Shown here one piece after another: positions 16,004-24,681 of a stretch of DNA of 64,000 nt (position 1 is its first letter; each line of letters opens with the position of its first letter). The position numbers and the translations under genes are program-made. Source of the DNA: Streptomyces sp. NBC_01717 (GTDB taxonomy: Bacteria > Actinomycetota > Actinomycetes > Streptomycetales > Streptomycetaceae); assembly GCF_036248255.1 (NCBI RefSeq), contig NZ_CP109178.1:1798001-1862000 (forward strand), written 5' to 3'. The notes beneath the pieces are model-generated. The model was not told the DNA's origin. It made no database searches and was given only the letters and a program-made list of their open reading frames with translations.

Positions 16004-19000
16004 CTACGCGGCCGGCAGCTCCTTCAACTGAATGTTGCGGAAGGACACCTGGTCGTCGGCTCCGTGGTTCTGGAGGCCGATGTAGCCGTCCTTCAGGCTG
16101 CGTACGGGATCGGTGTTGGTGAAGTCGTTGATCTTGACCCCGTTCAGGAAGACCTGGAGCCGTTCACCCTGGACCTTGATCTCGTAGCTGTTCCACTGGC
16201 CGGGCGGCCGCAGGACCTGGTCACGGGCCTTGATGTTCGCCGCCTTGAAGGTGTAGACGGAGCCCGTGGTGCGGTCGGGCGCGTCGGTGGCGTCGATCTG
16301 GACCTCGTAGCCGTTGTTCACCGCGGACCAGGGGTCGTCGGACTCCGGGAAGCCGACGAAGACACCGGAGTTGTCGTCGCCCGACAGCTTCCAGTCGAGC
16401 TTCAGGGAGTACGACCCGAGCTCCTTGGGCTGGTAGGTGAGGAGACCCATGCCGCCCTGGGAGCGGAGTTCACCGTCGACGACGTCGAACTTTCCGGGGC
16501 CGGCCTGCTTCCACCCTTCGAGCGTCTTGCCGTTGAAGATCGACCGGTAGCCGGTGTCCGGCTTGCAGTCGCCCTTGACCTGTCCGGCCGCGTAGCGGAC
16601 GCCACCGAGGAGGAGCTGGCGGAAGTCCGGTTCGGCGTACGACTCCTTGGTGTGGCCGAGGCCGGTGTAGAAGGAGCGGCCGCCCCCGTAGGACTGGCAC
16701 CAGGTGATCGGGTGATCGCCCTTCATGGTGCCGCCGGTGTAGGTCGTCTCGTCGAGCGTGGCGAGGACCTTCACCTTGTCACGCGGGTTGGTGCGGTAGT
16801 TGTACAGCTCGTCGGTGCGCTCCCAGGCATCGTCCAGGTGGGCGGTGGCCGGGTGCTTGTGATCCTCGACGCGCACGGTGACGGGCTGGATCGCGGGGTG
16901 CCCGGCGAAGTAGGCCCCGACGAGCCCCCCGTAGAACGCCCAGTCGTACTCGGTGTCCGCGGCGGCGTGCACGCCCATGTAGCCGCCACCGGTGGCGATG
17001 TAGTTCTCGAACGCCTTCTGCTGGTCGGCGTTGAGCACGTCACCGGTCGTGGAGAGGAACACGACGGCGTCGTAGCGGGCCAGGTTGCTGGTGGTGAACT
17101 GGCCTGCTTCCTCGGTGGCGTCGACGGTGATGTTGCTGCTCGCGCCGAGTTCCTTCAGTGCGGCGACACCCTCGGGAATGGCGTCGTGGCGGAAGCCGGC
17201 CGTCTTCGAGAAGACCAGGACCCGCTTGGCGGTCCGGTCGGGGGCGCTGTTGGAGAGCTCGAAGTCGTCGATGTCGTACAGCGCGCCCTCGCCGCCCTTG
17301 AAGACCAGGAAGAGTTCCGTGGCCTGCTTCGGGACGCCGCGCAGCGGTACGTCGATGTCCTGGAAGTTCTCCCAGCCGCCGGTCACCGGAACCGGTGCGG
17401 AGCCGAGGATCTTGCCGGTCGCGGAGCCGGCCCGTACTTCGAGGAAGCCGCCCGCGCCGCCGGACGAGATCCGGGCGGTGAGCTTGGTGGAGTCTCCGAG
17501 GATGTACGGCTTGAAGGCGATCCAGTCGTCGTTGTTGATGTCGCCGACCGTCTTGCCGCCCTCCGCGTTCGCCTTGTCGTACGTCTGGATGCCGGACGAC
17601 TCGGTGAAGTGCTCGGCCTGCCGGTGGCGGGGCTGGAGCTGCGACTGGTCGTGGCCGCTGAGCGCGGCCTGGCCGCCGCCTCCACCGTCGGTGTACGAGG
17701 CGTCGATGACTCCGAAGATGTTGGCGTTCGGGTCGTGACCGCCGTCCATCTCGGTCTTGATGGTGCCGGAGCAGCCGTGTTCCGTGGTGATCGGGTGGCC
17801 GTGGCTGTCGTGGCCGAGTACGAAGCTGACCTGGACCTTGGAGCAGTCGATCGCGCCGTCCTCGGGGTCGGTGACGGTCACCTTGAACGGGATGTCGTCG
17901 CCGAAGCTGAACAGCTGTCCGTCACCGGGGAGTTCCAGGTTCACCGTGGGTGCGGTGTTGCCGACGGTCACATGGACGCTCGCCGAACCGGTGCGGCCGG
18001 TGGGGTCCTTGGCGGTGACGGTCGCGGTGTAGGTGCCGTTCTTCTTGTACGTGTACGTGGGGTTCGCGGCGGTCGACTTACCGCCGTCGCCGAAGTCCCA
18101 GGCATAGGTGAGTGCGTCGTTGTCGGAGTCCGAGGTGCCCGCGGAGGAGAACTGCACCTTCAGCGGCGCGGTGCCGGACGTCTTGTTGGAGGAGGCTTCG
18201 GCAATCGGCGAGTGGCCGCCGGTGGCGTTCTCGATGCGGTAGAGCGCCGAGTGCTCGTCGCCGCCGAACCAGGAGACGCCGTAGTCCAGGACGTACAGCG
18301 CGCCGTCCGGGCCGAAGGCCATGTCCATCACCTGGGTCCCGGACCACGGGATGTCGTTGATGGACTGGACGTTGCCGTCGCCGTCCTGCTCGATGCGCTT
18401 GATCCACTGCCGGCCGAACTCACCGGCGAAGAAGTCTCCGTCGTACGCCTCGGGGAACTTCACGGGCGAGTCGAGGTCGGCGTCGTAGTGGTAGACGGGG
18501 CCGCCCATCGGCGACTCGGAGCCGGTACCGAACTCGGGCACGGATCCGCCGTCGTACGGGATCCAGGCGGGCTGCGCCGGGGGCAGGTCGACCAGACCGG
18601 TGTTGTGCGGCGAGGTGTTCTTCGGGGCGGCGCAGTCGAAGGCCGCACCTGACGTCTTCGTCGCGAAGTCGTAGTCGACGAAGGGGTCGTTCTTCCCGGT
18701 GCAGAACGGCCAGCCGAAGTTGCCCGCCTTCGTCACCCGGGCGAACTCGACCTGTCCGCCGGGTCCGCGCTTCGGGTCGGCCGCGCCGGCGTCGGGACCG
18801 TAGTCACCGACGTAGGCGATGCCGGTGGCCTTGTCGACGCTGAAGCGGAACGGGTTGCGGAAGCCCATGGCGTAGATCTCGGGCCGGGTCTTGTCCGTGC
18901 CCGGGGCGAAGAGGTTGCCCTCGGGGATGGTGTACGAGCCGTCGTCGGAGACCTTGATCCGGAGGATCTTGCCGCGCAGGTCGTTGGTGTTGCCCGAGGT

Positions 19001-19726
19001 GCGCCGGGCATCGAACGCCGGGTTGCGGTCGGGGCGTTCGTCGATCGGCGTGTAACCGTCGGAGGCGAAGGGGTTGGAGTCGTCACCGGTCGACAGGTAC
19101 AGGTTCCCCTGTGCGTCGAAGTCGATGTCGCCGCCGACGTGGCAGCAGATGCCGCGCGACGTCTTGACGTCGAGGACCTTCCTCTCGCTGCTCAGGTCGA
19201 GGGTGCCGTCCTCCTTGAGGACGAAGCGGGAGAGCCGGTTGACGCCGTCGAACTTGGCGAAGTCGGCGGCGGTGCCGGTCTCCGGGGCGTCGCCGGACGG
19301 GGTGTCCAGCGGCGGCGCGTAATAGAGGTAGATCGCCCGGTTCTTGTCGAAGTCCGGGTCGATGCCGACGCCCTGGAGGCCTTCCTCGTCGTGCGAGTAG
19401 ACCGGGAGCACGCCGGAGACCTTGGTGTTGCCGGCGCTGTCGGTGATCCGCAGCTCGCCGCTGCGCGAGGTGTGCAGGACGCTGCGGTCCGGGAGCACGG
19501 CCAGCGACATGGGTTCGCCGGTTTCGGCCGCGCCCTTGGCGAGGGTGACCTGCTGGAAGTCCTCACCCGCGGCCGCCGCGGCGTCGGTGGCCGCCGGCGA
19601 GGCCGGGCCCGACGCGGAGGCGCCGGGGGCGCCCAGGGCGAGGGTGGCTGCGGTGAGCAGGCCGCCGGTGAGCAGGGCGAGGGACTTGCGGAGTCGGGGC
19701 CGGATTCTGGTTCTGCTTCTGTGCAC
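16004..19726 (-). CDS. Large secreted multidomain carbohydrate protein: GSDH, PKD, CBM6-like, ThuA and DUF1080 domains
   Basis: A 1240-residue exported protein. GGAGG sits 6 bases before the GTG at 19726. A basic n-region (VHRSRTRIRPRLRKS) and an Ala/Leu-rich core form a Sec-type signal, with cleavage near ASA around 37. Domains in order: glucose/sorbosone dehydrogenase-like beta-propeller (about 55-490, with HVGGDIDFD, YLSTGDDSN, GFRNPFRF), PKD (about 500-585, TYAWDFGDGG), a carbohydrate-binding CBM6-like jelly roll (about 675-830), ThuA (about 832-1055, GGGYMGVHAAADTEYDWAFY) and DUF1080 (about 1060-1239, the 3-keto-disaccharide hydrolase fold). Inference: it binds, oxidises and cleaves extracellular glycosides, feeding the ABC importer and the intracellular oxidoreductase encoded just upstream. 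Single-chain fusion of these domains is known in actinomycetes; the reaction is unproven. Confidence 0.88.
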   Translation of the reverse strand: MHRSRTRIRPRLRKSLALLTGGLLTAATLALGAPGASASGPASPAATDAAAAAGEDFQQVTLAKGAAETGEPMSLAVLPDRSVLHTSRSGELRITDSAGNTKVSGVLPVYSHDEEGLQGVGIDPDFDKNRAIYLYYAPPLDTPSGDAPETGTAADFAKFDGVNRLSRFVLKEDGTLDLSSERKVLDVKTSRGICCHVGGDIDFDAQGNLYLSTGDDSNPFASDGYTPIDERPDRNPAFDARRTSGNTNDLRGKILRIKVSDDGSYTIPEGNLFAPGTDKTRPEIYAMGFRNPFRFSVDKATGIAYVGDYGPDAGAADPKRGPGGQVEFARVTKAGNFGWPFCTGKNDPFVDYDFATKTSGAAFDCAAPKNTSPHNTGLVDLPPAQPAWIPYDGGSVPEFGTGSESPMGGPVYHYDADLDSPVKFPEAYDGDFFAGEFGRQWIKRIEQDGDGNVQSINDIPWSGTQVMDMAFGPDGALYVLDYGVSWFGGDEHSALYRIENATGGHSPIAEASSNKTSGTAPLKVQFSSAGTSDSDNDALTYAWDFGDGGKSTAANPTYTYKKNGTYTATVTAKDPTGRTGSASVHVTVGNTAPTVNLELPGDGQLFSFGDDIPFKVTVTDPEDGAIDCSKVQVSFVLGHDSHGHPITTEHGCSGTIKTEMDGGHDPNANIFGVIDASYTDGGGGGQAALSGHDQSQLQPRHRQAEHFTESSGIQTYDKANAEGGKTVGDINNDDWIAFKPYILGDSTKLTARISSGGAGGFLEVRAGSATGKILGSAPVPVTGGWENFQDIDVPLRGVPKQATELFLVFKGGEGALYDIDDFELSNSAPDRTAKRVLVFSKTAGFRHDAIPEGVAALKELGASSNITVDATEEAGQFTTSNLARYDAVVFLSTTGDVLNADQQKAFENYIATGGGYMGVHAAADTEYDWAFYGGLVGAYFAGHPAIQPVTVRVEDHKHPATAHLDDAWERTDELYNYRTNPRDKVKVLATLDETTYTGGTMKGDHPITWCQSYGGGRSFYTGLGHTKESYAEPDFRQLLLGGVRYAAGQVKGDCKPDTGYRSIFNGKTLEGWKQAGPGKFDVVDGELRSQGGMGLLTYQPKELGSYSLKLDWKLSGDDNSGVFVGFPESDDPWSAVNNGYEVQIDATDAPDRTTGSVYTFKAANIKARDQVLRPPGQWNSYEIKVQGERLQVFLNGVKINDFTNTDPVRSLKDGYIGLQNHGADDQVSFRNIQLKELPAA

Positions 19727-19995
19727 GAGTGTCCTCCGGAGAGTGCCGGTTGTACGGGCGGGTGGAGCCGAGCCGTTCCGCGCGGGGACTGCCGCGCAGG
19801 TCACCTGGGGCCTGATGGGGCTCCAGCGACGCGAGTCATTTCGTGTACACCACAGGGACGGTAGACCTGTTCGTCCGAGGCGGAAAGCCCTTGCACAGCA
19901 GTTGAGTTGAACTTTTTCCTGCTGCAGGACAAAGAGGGATGAGGGCAGCCGGGACCGCCCCGACGGCGGGCTTGCTGCCGTCGGGCCTTTCCCCT
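19727..19995 (-). promoter_or_regulatory. Upstream region of the large secreted protein gene, with ROK-like motif
   Basis: The first part of a 454-base gene-free stretch. It should hold the promoter of the secreted protein gene. AACTTTTTCC at 19910-19919 resembles the half-sites of the dyad in front of the ROK gene (AACTTCTTCC and AACTTTCTCC near 27.6 kb) and lies within a loose CAGCAG/CTGCTG dyad (19896-19924). Shared control by the ROK repressor is an inference. Confidence 0.4.
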
Positions 19996-19996
19996 G

Positions 19997-20178
19997 CCCG
20001 AACCGGGGCTCTGCCCCGGGCCCTGCGGTCCTCAATCGCCGGACGGGCTGGCCAAGATGCCCTGAGACGCCGGGCAGGCTTGGGTTCTGCCGCCTGAGCG
20101 GGCCACCGGAGCCGAGGCCGGAAAGCCGGCCCTCCGGCGATCGAGGAGCTTGGATGCGGGGGCGGAGCCCCCGGGAAC
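19997..20178. repeat. Streptomyces-type intergenic repeat, two inverted copies
   Basis: Two copies of one unit face each other. The left copy (plus strand, about 19997-20055) has CCGGGGCTCTGCCCCGG then CTCAATCGCCGGACGGGCTGG. The right copy (minus strand, about 20178-20120) has CCGGGGGCTCCGCCCCCG, then CTCGATCGCCGGAGGGCCGG. Each contains a small GC hairpin (CCGGGGC around 20010; CGGGGGC around 20165). Elements of this type recur between genes in Streptomyces chromosomes and usually sit after stop codons. Here the pair separates the secreted-protein gene from the isomerase operon. Confidence 0.7.
20157..20173 (-). terminator. Hairpin terminator after the isomerase gene
   Basis: CGGGGGC GGA GCCCCCG forms a 7-base stem with a 3-base loop, 7 bases beyond the minus-strand stop at 20181. 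It is part of the right copy of the intergenic repeat. Confidence 0.6.
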
Positions 20179-20180
20179 TG

Positions 20181-21185
20181 TCAGTCGCCGCCCCCGAACG
20201 CCGCGTCGAACGACGCCGCCGGCGGGTCGAAGTCGTACCTCTTCAGCGTGGCAAGCGCTTCCGGCGCACCCACCAGCCGGTCCATTCCGGCGTCCTCCCA
20301 CTCCACCGAGATCGGCCCTTCGTAGCCGATCGACCGGAGCATCCGGAACACGTCCTCCCACGGCACATCACCGTGCCCGCCGGAGACGAAGTCCCAGCCG
20401 CGCCGTGGATCGCCCCACGGGAGGTGCGAGCCGAGGCGGCCGTTGCGCCCGTCGAGGCGTTTGCGCGCCTCCTTGCAGTCCACGTGGTAGATCCGGTCCC
20501 GGAAGTCGTAGAGGAAGCCGACCGGGTCGAGGTCCTGCCAGACGAAGTGGCTCGGGTCGAAGTTCAGCCCGAACGCGGCCCGGTGGTCGACGGCCTCCAG
20601 GGCGCGGTGCGTGGTCCAGTAGTCGTACGCGATCTCGCTGGGGTGCACCTCGTGGGCGAACCGGACGCCCTCCGCGTCGAACACGTCGAGGATCGGGTTC
20701 CAGCGTTCGGCGAAGTCCTCGTAGCCACGCTCGATCATCCGCGGTGGCACCGGCGGGAACATCGCCACCAGGTGCCAGATCGACGAGCCGGTGAAGCCGA
20801 TGACGGTGCGGACCCCGAATGCCGCGGCCGCGCGGGCGGTGTTCTTGATCTCCTCGGCGGCCCTGCGCCGTACCCCTTCGGGCTCACCGTCGCCCCAGAT
20901 CCTGGCGGGCAGGATGCCCTGGTGGCGTTCGTCGATCGGGTTGTCGCAGACGGCCTGGCCGACGAGGTGGTTGGAGATCGCCCAGCACTTCAGCCCGTAC
21001 TTGTCGAGCAGCTGGTGCCGCCCGGCCAGATAGCCGGGGTCGTTGAGGGCCTTGTCGACCTCGAAGTGGTCGCCCCAGCAGGCGAGTTCGAGCCCGTCGT
21101 AGCCGAAGTCACGGGCGAGCCGGCAGACCTCCTCCAGCGGCAGGTCGGCCCACTGGCCGGTGAAGAGAGTGAAGGGACGGGGCAT
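20181..21185 (-). CDS. Sugar phosphate isomerase/epimerase family TIM barrel
   Basis: A 334-residue xylose-isomerase-like TIM barrel with no signal peptide. [18 protein letters not shown] opens strand 1; later segments [49 protein letters not shown] and [10 protein letters not shown] carry the Glu, Asp and His residues expected to bind a divalent metal. GGAGG precedes the ATG. It follows the Gfo/Idh/MocA gene by 12 bases, and this pairing is common in pathways that oxidise a sugar at C3 and then isomerise or eliminate. It probably acts on the 3-keto product of its neighbour; inositol-type or hydroxypyruvate-type substrates are alternatives. Confidence 0.88.
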   Translation of the reverse strand: MPRPFTLFTGQWADLPLEEVCRLARDFGYDGLELACWGDHFEVDKALNDPGYLAGRHQLLDKYGLKCWAISNHLVGQAVCDNPIDERHQGILPARIWGDGEPEGVRRRAAEEIKNTARAAAAFGVRTVIGFTGSSIWHLVAMFPPVPPRMIERGYEDFAERWNPILDVFDAEGVRFAHEVHPSEIAYDYWTTHRALEAVDHRAAFGLNFDPSHFVWQDLDPVGFLYDFRDRIYHVDCKEARKRLDGRNGRLGSHLPWGDPRRGWDFVSGGHGDVPWEDVFRMLRSIGYEGPISVEWEDAGMDRLVGAPEALATLKRYDFDPPAASFDAAFGGGD

Positions 21186-21197
21186 GCGCGGGACCTC

Positions 21198-22427
21198 CTA
21201 GAGCTGTACGGGGGTGTGGACGGAGTTCTTCTCGGCGCTCTCCTCCACGGCCGCGAGCACCCGCTGCACCTGGAGCCCGTCGGCGAACGACGGCACCGGG
21301 TCCGCCCCTTCGGCGATCGTCCGGACGAGGTCGCGGGCCTGATGGATGAAGGTGTGCTCGTAGCCGAGGGCATGGCCCGGCGGCCACCATGCCTCCAGGT
21401 ACGGGTGTTCGGGCTCGGTGACGAGGATGCGGCGGAACCCGGCCGTGGCGGCCGGTTCGGTGTGATCGTGGAAGGACAGTTCGTTGAGCCGCTCCAGATC
21501 GAAGGCGAGCGAGCCGCGCTCCCCGTTGAGCTCCAGCCGCAGCGCGTTCTTGCGGCCCGCCGCCATCCGGGTCGCCTCGAACGACGCCAGCGCTCCGGAG
21601 GCGAGCCTGCCGGTGAACACGGCCGCGTCGTCGACGGTGACCGCCCCTCGGGCCTCGCTGCTCGCGACGCCCGAGAGTCCCGCCGACGCTCCGGCGAGCA
21701 GGGGGCGCTCCCGTACGAACGTCTCGGACACCGCCGACACCCCCACCAGGAGCTCCCCCGCCAGATACTGGGCGAGGTCGATGATGTGCGCCCCCAGGTC
21801 GCCGAGCGCACCGGATCCGGCGTGTTCGCGCTCGAGCCGCCAGGTGAGGGGCGAGTCGGGGTCGACCAGCCAGTCCTGGAGATAGGTGGCGCGTACGTGC
21901 CGCAGGGCGCCGAGCCTGCCGTCGGCGATCAGCCTCCGTGCGTACGCGATCGCCGGCACCTTGCGGTAGTTGAAACCGACCATTGCCACCTGGCCGCGGG
22001 CCCTGGCCCGTTCCGCGGCCTCGGTCATGGCCTCCGCCTCGGCGACCGTGTTGGCGAGCGGCTTCTCGCACAGCACGTGTTTGCCGGCCTCCAGGGCGGC
22101 GATGGCGATCTCCGCATGGCTGTCGCCGGGCGTGCAGATGTCGACGAGCTGGACGTCGTCCCGGGCGATCAGGGCGCGCCAGTCGGTCTCCGCAGCCGCC
22201 CAGCCGTGACGTTCGGCGGCGGCGGTGACCGCCGTACGGTCGCGTCCGCAGATCGCGGCGAGAGCCGGCCTCATCGGCAGGTCGAAGACGTGTCCCGCGG
22301 TGCGCCACCCCTGGGAGTGGGCGGCGCCCATGAACGCGTATCCGACCATGCCGACCCCGAGCGTCGCCGCCGGCTCTGTCGACGGCGGCGCTTCGGCTTC
22401 CTGCTCCGTCTCTTCCCTACGGGCCAT
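21198..22427 (-). CDS. Gfo/Idh/MocA family NAD(P)-dependent oxidoreductase
   Basis: A 409-residue cytosolic dehydrogenase. The Rossmann N terminus (GVGMVGYAFMGAAHSQGW, about 24-41) binds NAD(P); EKPLANTV near 120 contains the family catalytic Lys in EKP; the C-terminal alpha/beta domain holds GDLGAHIIDLAQYL with the His of the GxxHxxD-type active-site motif. GGAGG lies 8 bases before the ATG. It stands between the substrate-binding protein and the TIM isomerase of an ABC-import operon. Family members oxidise sugars or inositols, including C3 oxidation of disaccharides (ThuB-like). The nearby ThuA and DUF1080 domains support a keto-glycoside route, but inositol dehydrogenase activity remains possible. 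Confidence 0.88.
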   Translation of the reverse strand: MARREETEQEAEAPPSTEPAATLGVGMVGYAFMGAAHSQGWRTAGHVFDLPMRPALAAICGRDRTAVTAAAERHGWAAAETDWRALIARDDVQLVDICTPGDSHAEIAIAALEAGKHVLCEKPLANTVAEAEAMTEAAERARARGQVAMVGFNYRKVPAIAYARRLIADGRLGALRHVRATYLQDWLVDPDSPLTWRLEREHAGSGALGDLGAHIIDLAQYLAGELLVGVSAVSETFVRERPLLAGASAGLSGVASSEARGAVTVDDAAVFTGRLASGALASFEATRMAAGRKNALRLELNGERGSLAFDLERLNELSFHDHTEPAATAGFRRILVTEPEHPYLEAWWPPGHALGYEHTFIHQARDLVRTIAEGADPVPSFADGLQVQRVLAAVEESAEKNSVHTPVQL

Positions 22428-22464
22428 ACGGGCTTCCTCCTCGTCGGTCGTTCGGTGGGGGCGG

Positions 22465-22486
22465 CAGGAGGGTCAGCACCCTCCTG
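22465..22486 (-). terminator. Intercistronic hairpin after the binding-protein gene
   Basis: CAGGAGGGT and ACCCTCCTG form a perfect 9-base stem with a CAGC loop, starting 9 bases past the binding-protein stop. The same-strand oxidoreductase gene follows, so it probably acts as a partial terminator or mRNA stabiliser that favours high binding-protein levels. Confidence 0.6.
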
Positions 22487-22495
22487 GACTGCGGA

Positions 22496-23533
22496 TCAGC
22501 TGAAGCCCGTCGGCAGGTACTGGTCGATGTTGTCCTTGGTGACGACGGCGGAGTAGAGCGTGAGGCTGGTCGGGATCTCCAGTTCGGAGAGGCCGCCGAT
22601 GCCCTTGCCCTGACCGAGTGCGCGCGCCAGGTCGATGGCGGACGCGGCCATCGTCGGCGGGTAGAGGACGGTGGCCTTCAGGACGCTGTTGTCGGCCTTG
22701 ATGGCGTCCATGGCGGACTTGGCGCCCGCGCCGCCGACCATCAGGAACTCGTCCCGGCCGGCCTGCTGGATGGCACGCAGCGCGCCGACACCCTGGTCGT
22801 CGTCGTGGTTCCACAGGGCGTCGAACTGCTTCTGTGCCTGCAGGAGTTGGGCCATCTTCGCCTGGCCTGTCTCGACGGTGAACTCGGCGGCCTGCCGGGC
22901 GACCAGCTTGACGTTGGGGTAGTTCTTGAGAGCGTCGGCGAAGCCCTGGCTGCGCTGCTTGGTGAGCTCCAGGTTGTCGATGCCCGCGAGCTCGACGACC
23001 TTGGCGTTCTGCTTGTCCTTGAGCTGTTCGCCGATGTACGTACCGGCGTTGAGGCCCATGCCGTAGTTGTCGCCGCCGACCCAGCAGCGGTAGGCCTGCG
23101 GCGAGGCGAAGATGCGGTCCAGGTTGATGACGGGGATGCCCGCCTTCATCGCTTCCAGGCCGACCTGGGTGAGCGCCTTGCCGTCGGCCGGGAGGATGAC
23201 GAGGACGTCGACCTTCTTGTTGATGAGGGTCTTGACCTGGCCGATCTGGGCGGCGGTGTCGTTGGAGCCCTCGGTGATCTCCAGGGTCACCTCGGAGTAC
23301 TTCTCCGCCTGCGACTTGGCGTTCTCATTGATGGCGTTGAGCCACCCGTGGTCGGCCTGCGGACCGGCGAAGCCGATGGTGACGGGCTTGCCGGGCTTGT
23401 TGTCGGCGGCCGGCTGATCGGTCTGCGAGGTCTGCGGCTTCTTGGGCTCATTGCTGGTGCAGGCGGTGAGGAGGGCGCCCGCGGAGACGGCTGCGGTGCC
23501 GAAGAGCAGTCCTCTGCGGCTGGTTTCTGGCAT
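22496..23533 (-). CDS. Sugar ABC transporter substrate-binding lipoprotein
   Basis: A 345-residue periplasmic-binding-protein-like lipoprotein of the ribose/galactose (Peripla_BP_4) type. The N terminus MPETSRRGLLFGTAAVSAG has a twin-arginine pair, and the lipobox LLTAC puts the lipidated Cys at residue 25. The mature part has IGFAGPQADHGWLNAINENA and later VDVLVILPADGKAL, AGIPVINLDRIF and LWNHDDDQGVGALRAIQQAG, the usual ligand-binding strands. The start at 23533 has AAGGG upstream; an in-frame ATG six codons earlier is an alternative. It precedes the oxidoreductase gene and follows the permease. The ligand is a sugar or cyclitol; the family cannot specify it. Confidence 0.9.
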   Translation of the reverse strand: MPETSRRGLLFGTAAVSAGALLTACTSNEPKKPQTSQTDQPAADNKPGKPVTIGFAGPQADHGWLNAINENAKSQAEKYSEVTLEITEGSNDTAAQIGQVKTLINKKVDVLVILPADGKALTQVGLEAMKAGIPVINLDRIFASPQAYRCWVGGDNYGMGLNAGTYIGEQLKDKQNAKVVELAGIDNLELTKQRSQGFADALKNYPNVKLVARQAAEFTVETGQAKMAQLLQAQKQFDALWNHDDDQGVGALRAIQQAGRDEFLMVGGAGAKSAMDAIKADNSVLKATVLYPPTMAASAIDLARALGQGKGIGGLSELEIPTSLTLYSAVVTKDNIDQYLPTGFS

Positions 23534-23631
23534 GGCTGTGGAACCCTTCATCCGGTGCGTCGGTGGCATGCGGAACTGTGGGTGGGGCGGGATATGGGGT
23601 GAGGTGGGACGGGAGTGGGGAGAGCCGGGGC

Positions 23632-24681
23632 TCAGGTCTCCCCGTGGGCCGAGGTTCGGCGCTGGACCAGGACGGCGGCGACGATGATCGCGCCCTTGGC
23701 GATCTGCTGGACATCGCTCTGCAGATTGTTGAGAGCGAAGATGTTGGTGATGGTGGTGAAGACGAGGACGCCGAGGACGGATCCGACGATCGTGCCGCGT
23801 CCGCCGCTGAGCAGGGTGCCGCCGATGATCGCGGCGGCGATGGCGTCGAGCTCGTACAGGTTGCCGTTGGTGTTCTGTCCCGAGCCGGACAGGATGATCA
23901 GCATGAAGGCGGCGATGCCGCAGCACAGCCCGGAGAGCAGATACAGATAGAGCCGCTGGCGCCGTACATCGATCCCGGCGAGCCGGGCCGCTTCCGCGTT
24001 GCCGCCGACCGCGACCGTGCGGCGACCGAACGTCGTGCGATTCAGCACCAGCCAGCCGATGACGGTGACCGCGGCGAACGCCATCACCAGGGGCGGTATG
24101 CCGAGGACGTACGAGTCGGGCAGGCCCAGGTCCAGGACCGACTGGACGGTGACGATCTGCGTCTTGCCGTCGGTGAGCTGCAGGGCGAGGCCGCGGGCCG
24201 AGGCGAGCATGGCCAGCGTCGCGATGAACGGCACGATCCTCCCGTACGCGATCAGCAGCCCGTTGACGAGTCCGGCGCCGAGTCCGACGAGCACGGCAGT
24301 GAAGAGGATGCCTGCGAAGCCGTACTCCTGGGTGGCGAGCGTGGTCGCCCAGACCGAGGCGAGCGCGACCATGGCACCGACCGACAGATCGATGCCGCCG
24401 CTGGTGATGACGAACGTCATACCGACGGTGACGACGCCGATGACGGACGACTGGGTCAGGATCAGCTGCAGGTTCCCGGTGTCCAGGAAGGCGTCGGGCT
24501 CGGTGAATCCGCCGACGGCGATCAGTACGGCGAGGACGCCGAGCAGCGACAGGTTACGGACGTCCGCGCGCACCCCGAGAGCGCGCAGTCCGCCGCCCTT
24601 CGAGGGCGGCACCGAGGCCGGGGCGGGCGGGACCGCCTTGTCCGGCCCACCGTGCTGCGCCGAGGAGACGGGCTGTGTCAT
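23632..24681 (-). CDS. Sugar ABC transporter permease (RbsC/BPD_transp_2 family)
   Basis: A 349-residue membrane protein with 8-10 helices after a 40-residue hydrophilic N terminus. TFVITSGGIDLSVGAMVALAS and the late GNAEAARLAGIDVRRQRLYLYLLSG are hallmarks of the ribose-type permease family, which works as a homodimer with a double-domain ATPase. The ATG overlaps the ATPase stop by 4 bases. Together with the ATPase and the binding lipoprotein it makes a complete importer. Confidence 0.92.
   Translation of the reverse strand: MTQPVSSAQHGGPDKAVPPAPASVPPSKGGGLRALGVRADVRNLSLLGVLAVLIAVGGFTEPDAFLDTGNLQLILTQSSVIGVVTVGMTFVITSGGIDLSVGAMVALASVWATTLATQEYGFAGILFTAVLVGLGAGLVNGLLIAYGRIVPFIATLAMLASARGLALQLTDGKTQIVTVQSVLDLGLPDSYVLGIPPLVMAFAAVTVIGWLVLNRTTFGRRTVAVGGNAEAARLAGIDVRRQRLYLYLLSGLCCGIAAFMLIILSGSGQNTNGNLYELDAIAAAIIGGTLLSGGRGTIVGSVLGVLVFTTITNIFALNNLQSDVQQIAKGAIIVAAVLVQRRTSAHGET

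Noticed and set aside
20154..22556. An 800-codon plus-strand frame across the isomerase and oxidoreductase genes
   Set aside because: Low-complexity Val/Gly/Arg/Asp composition, spans two real genes and their spacer, and has no family motif.
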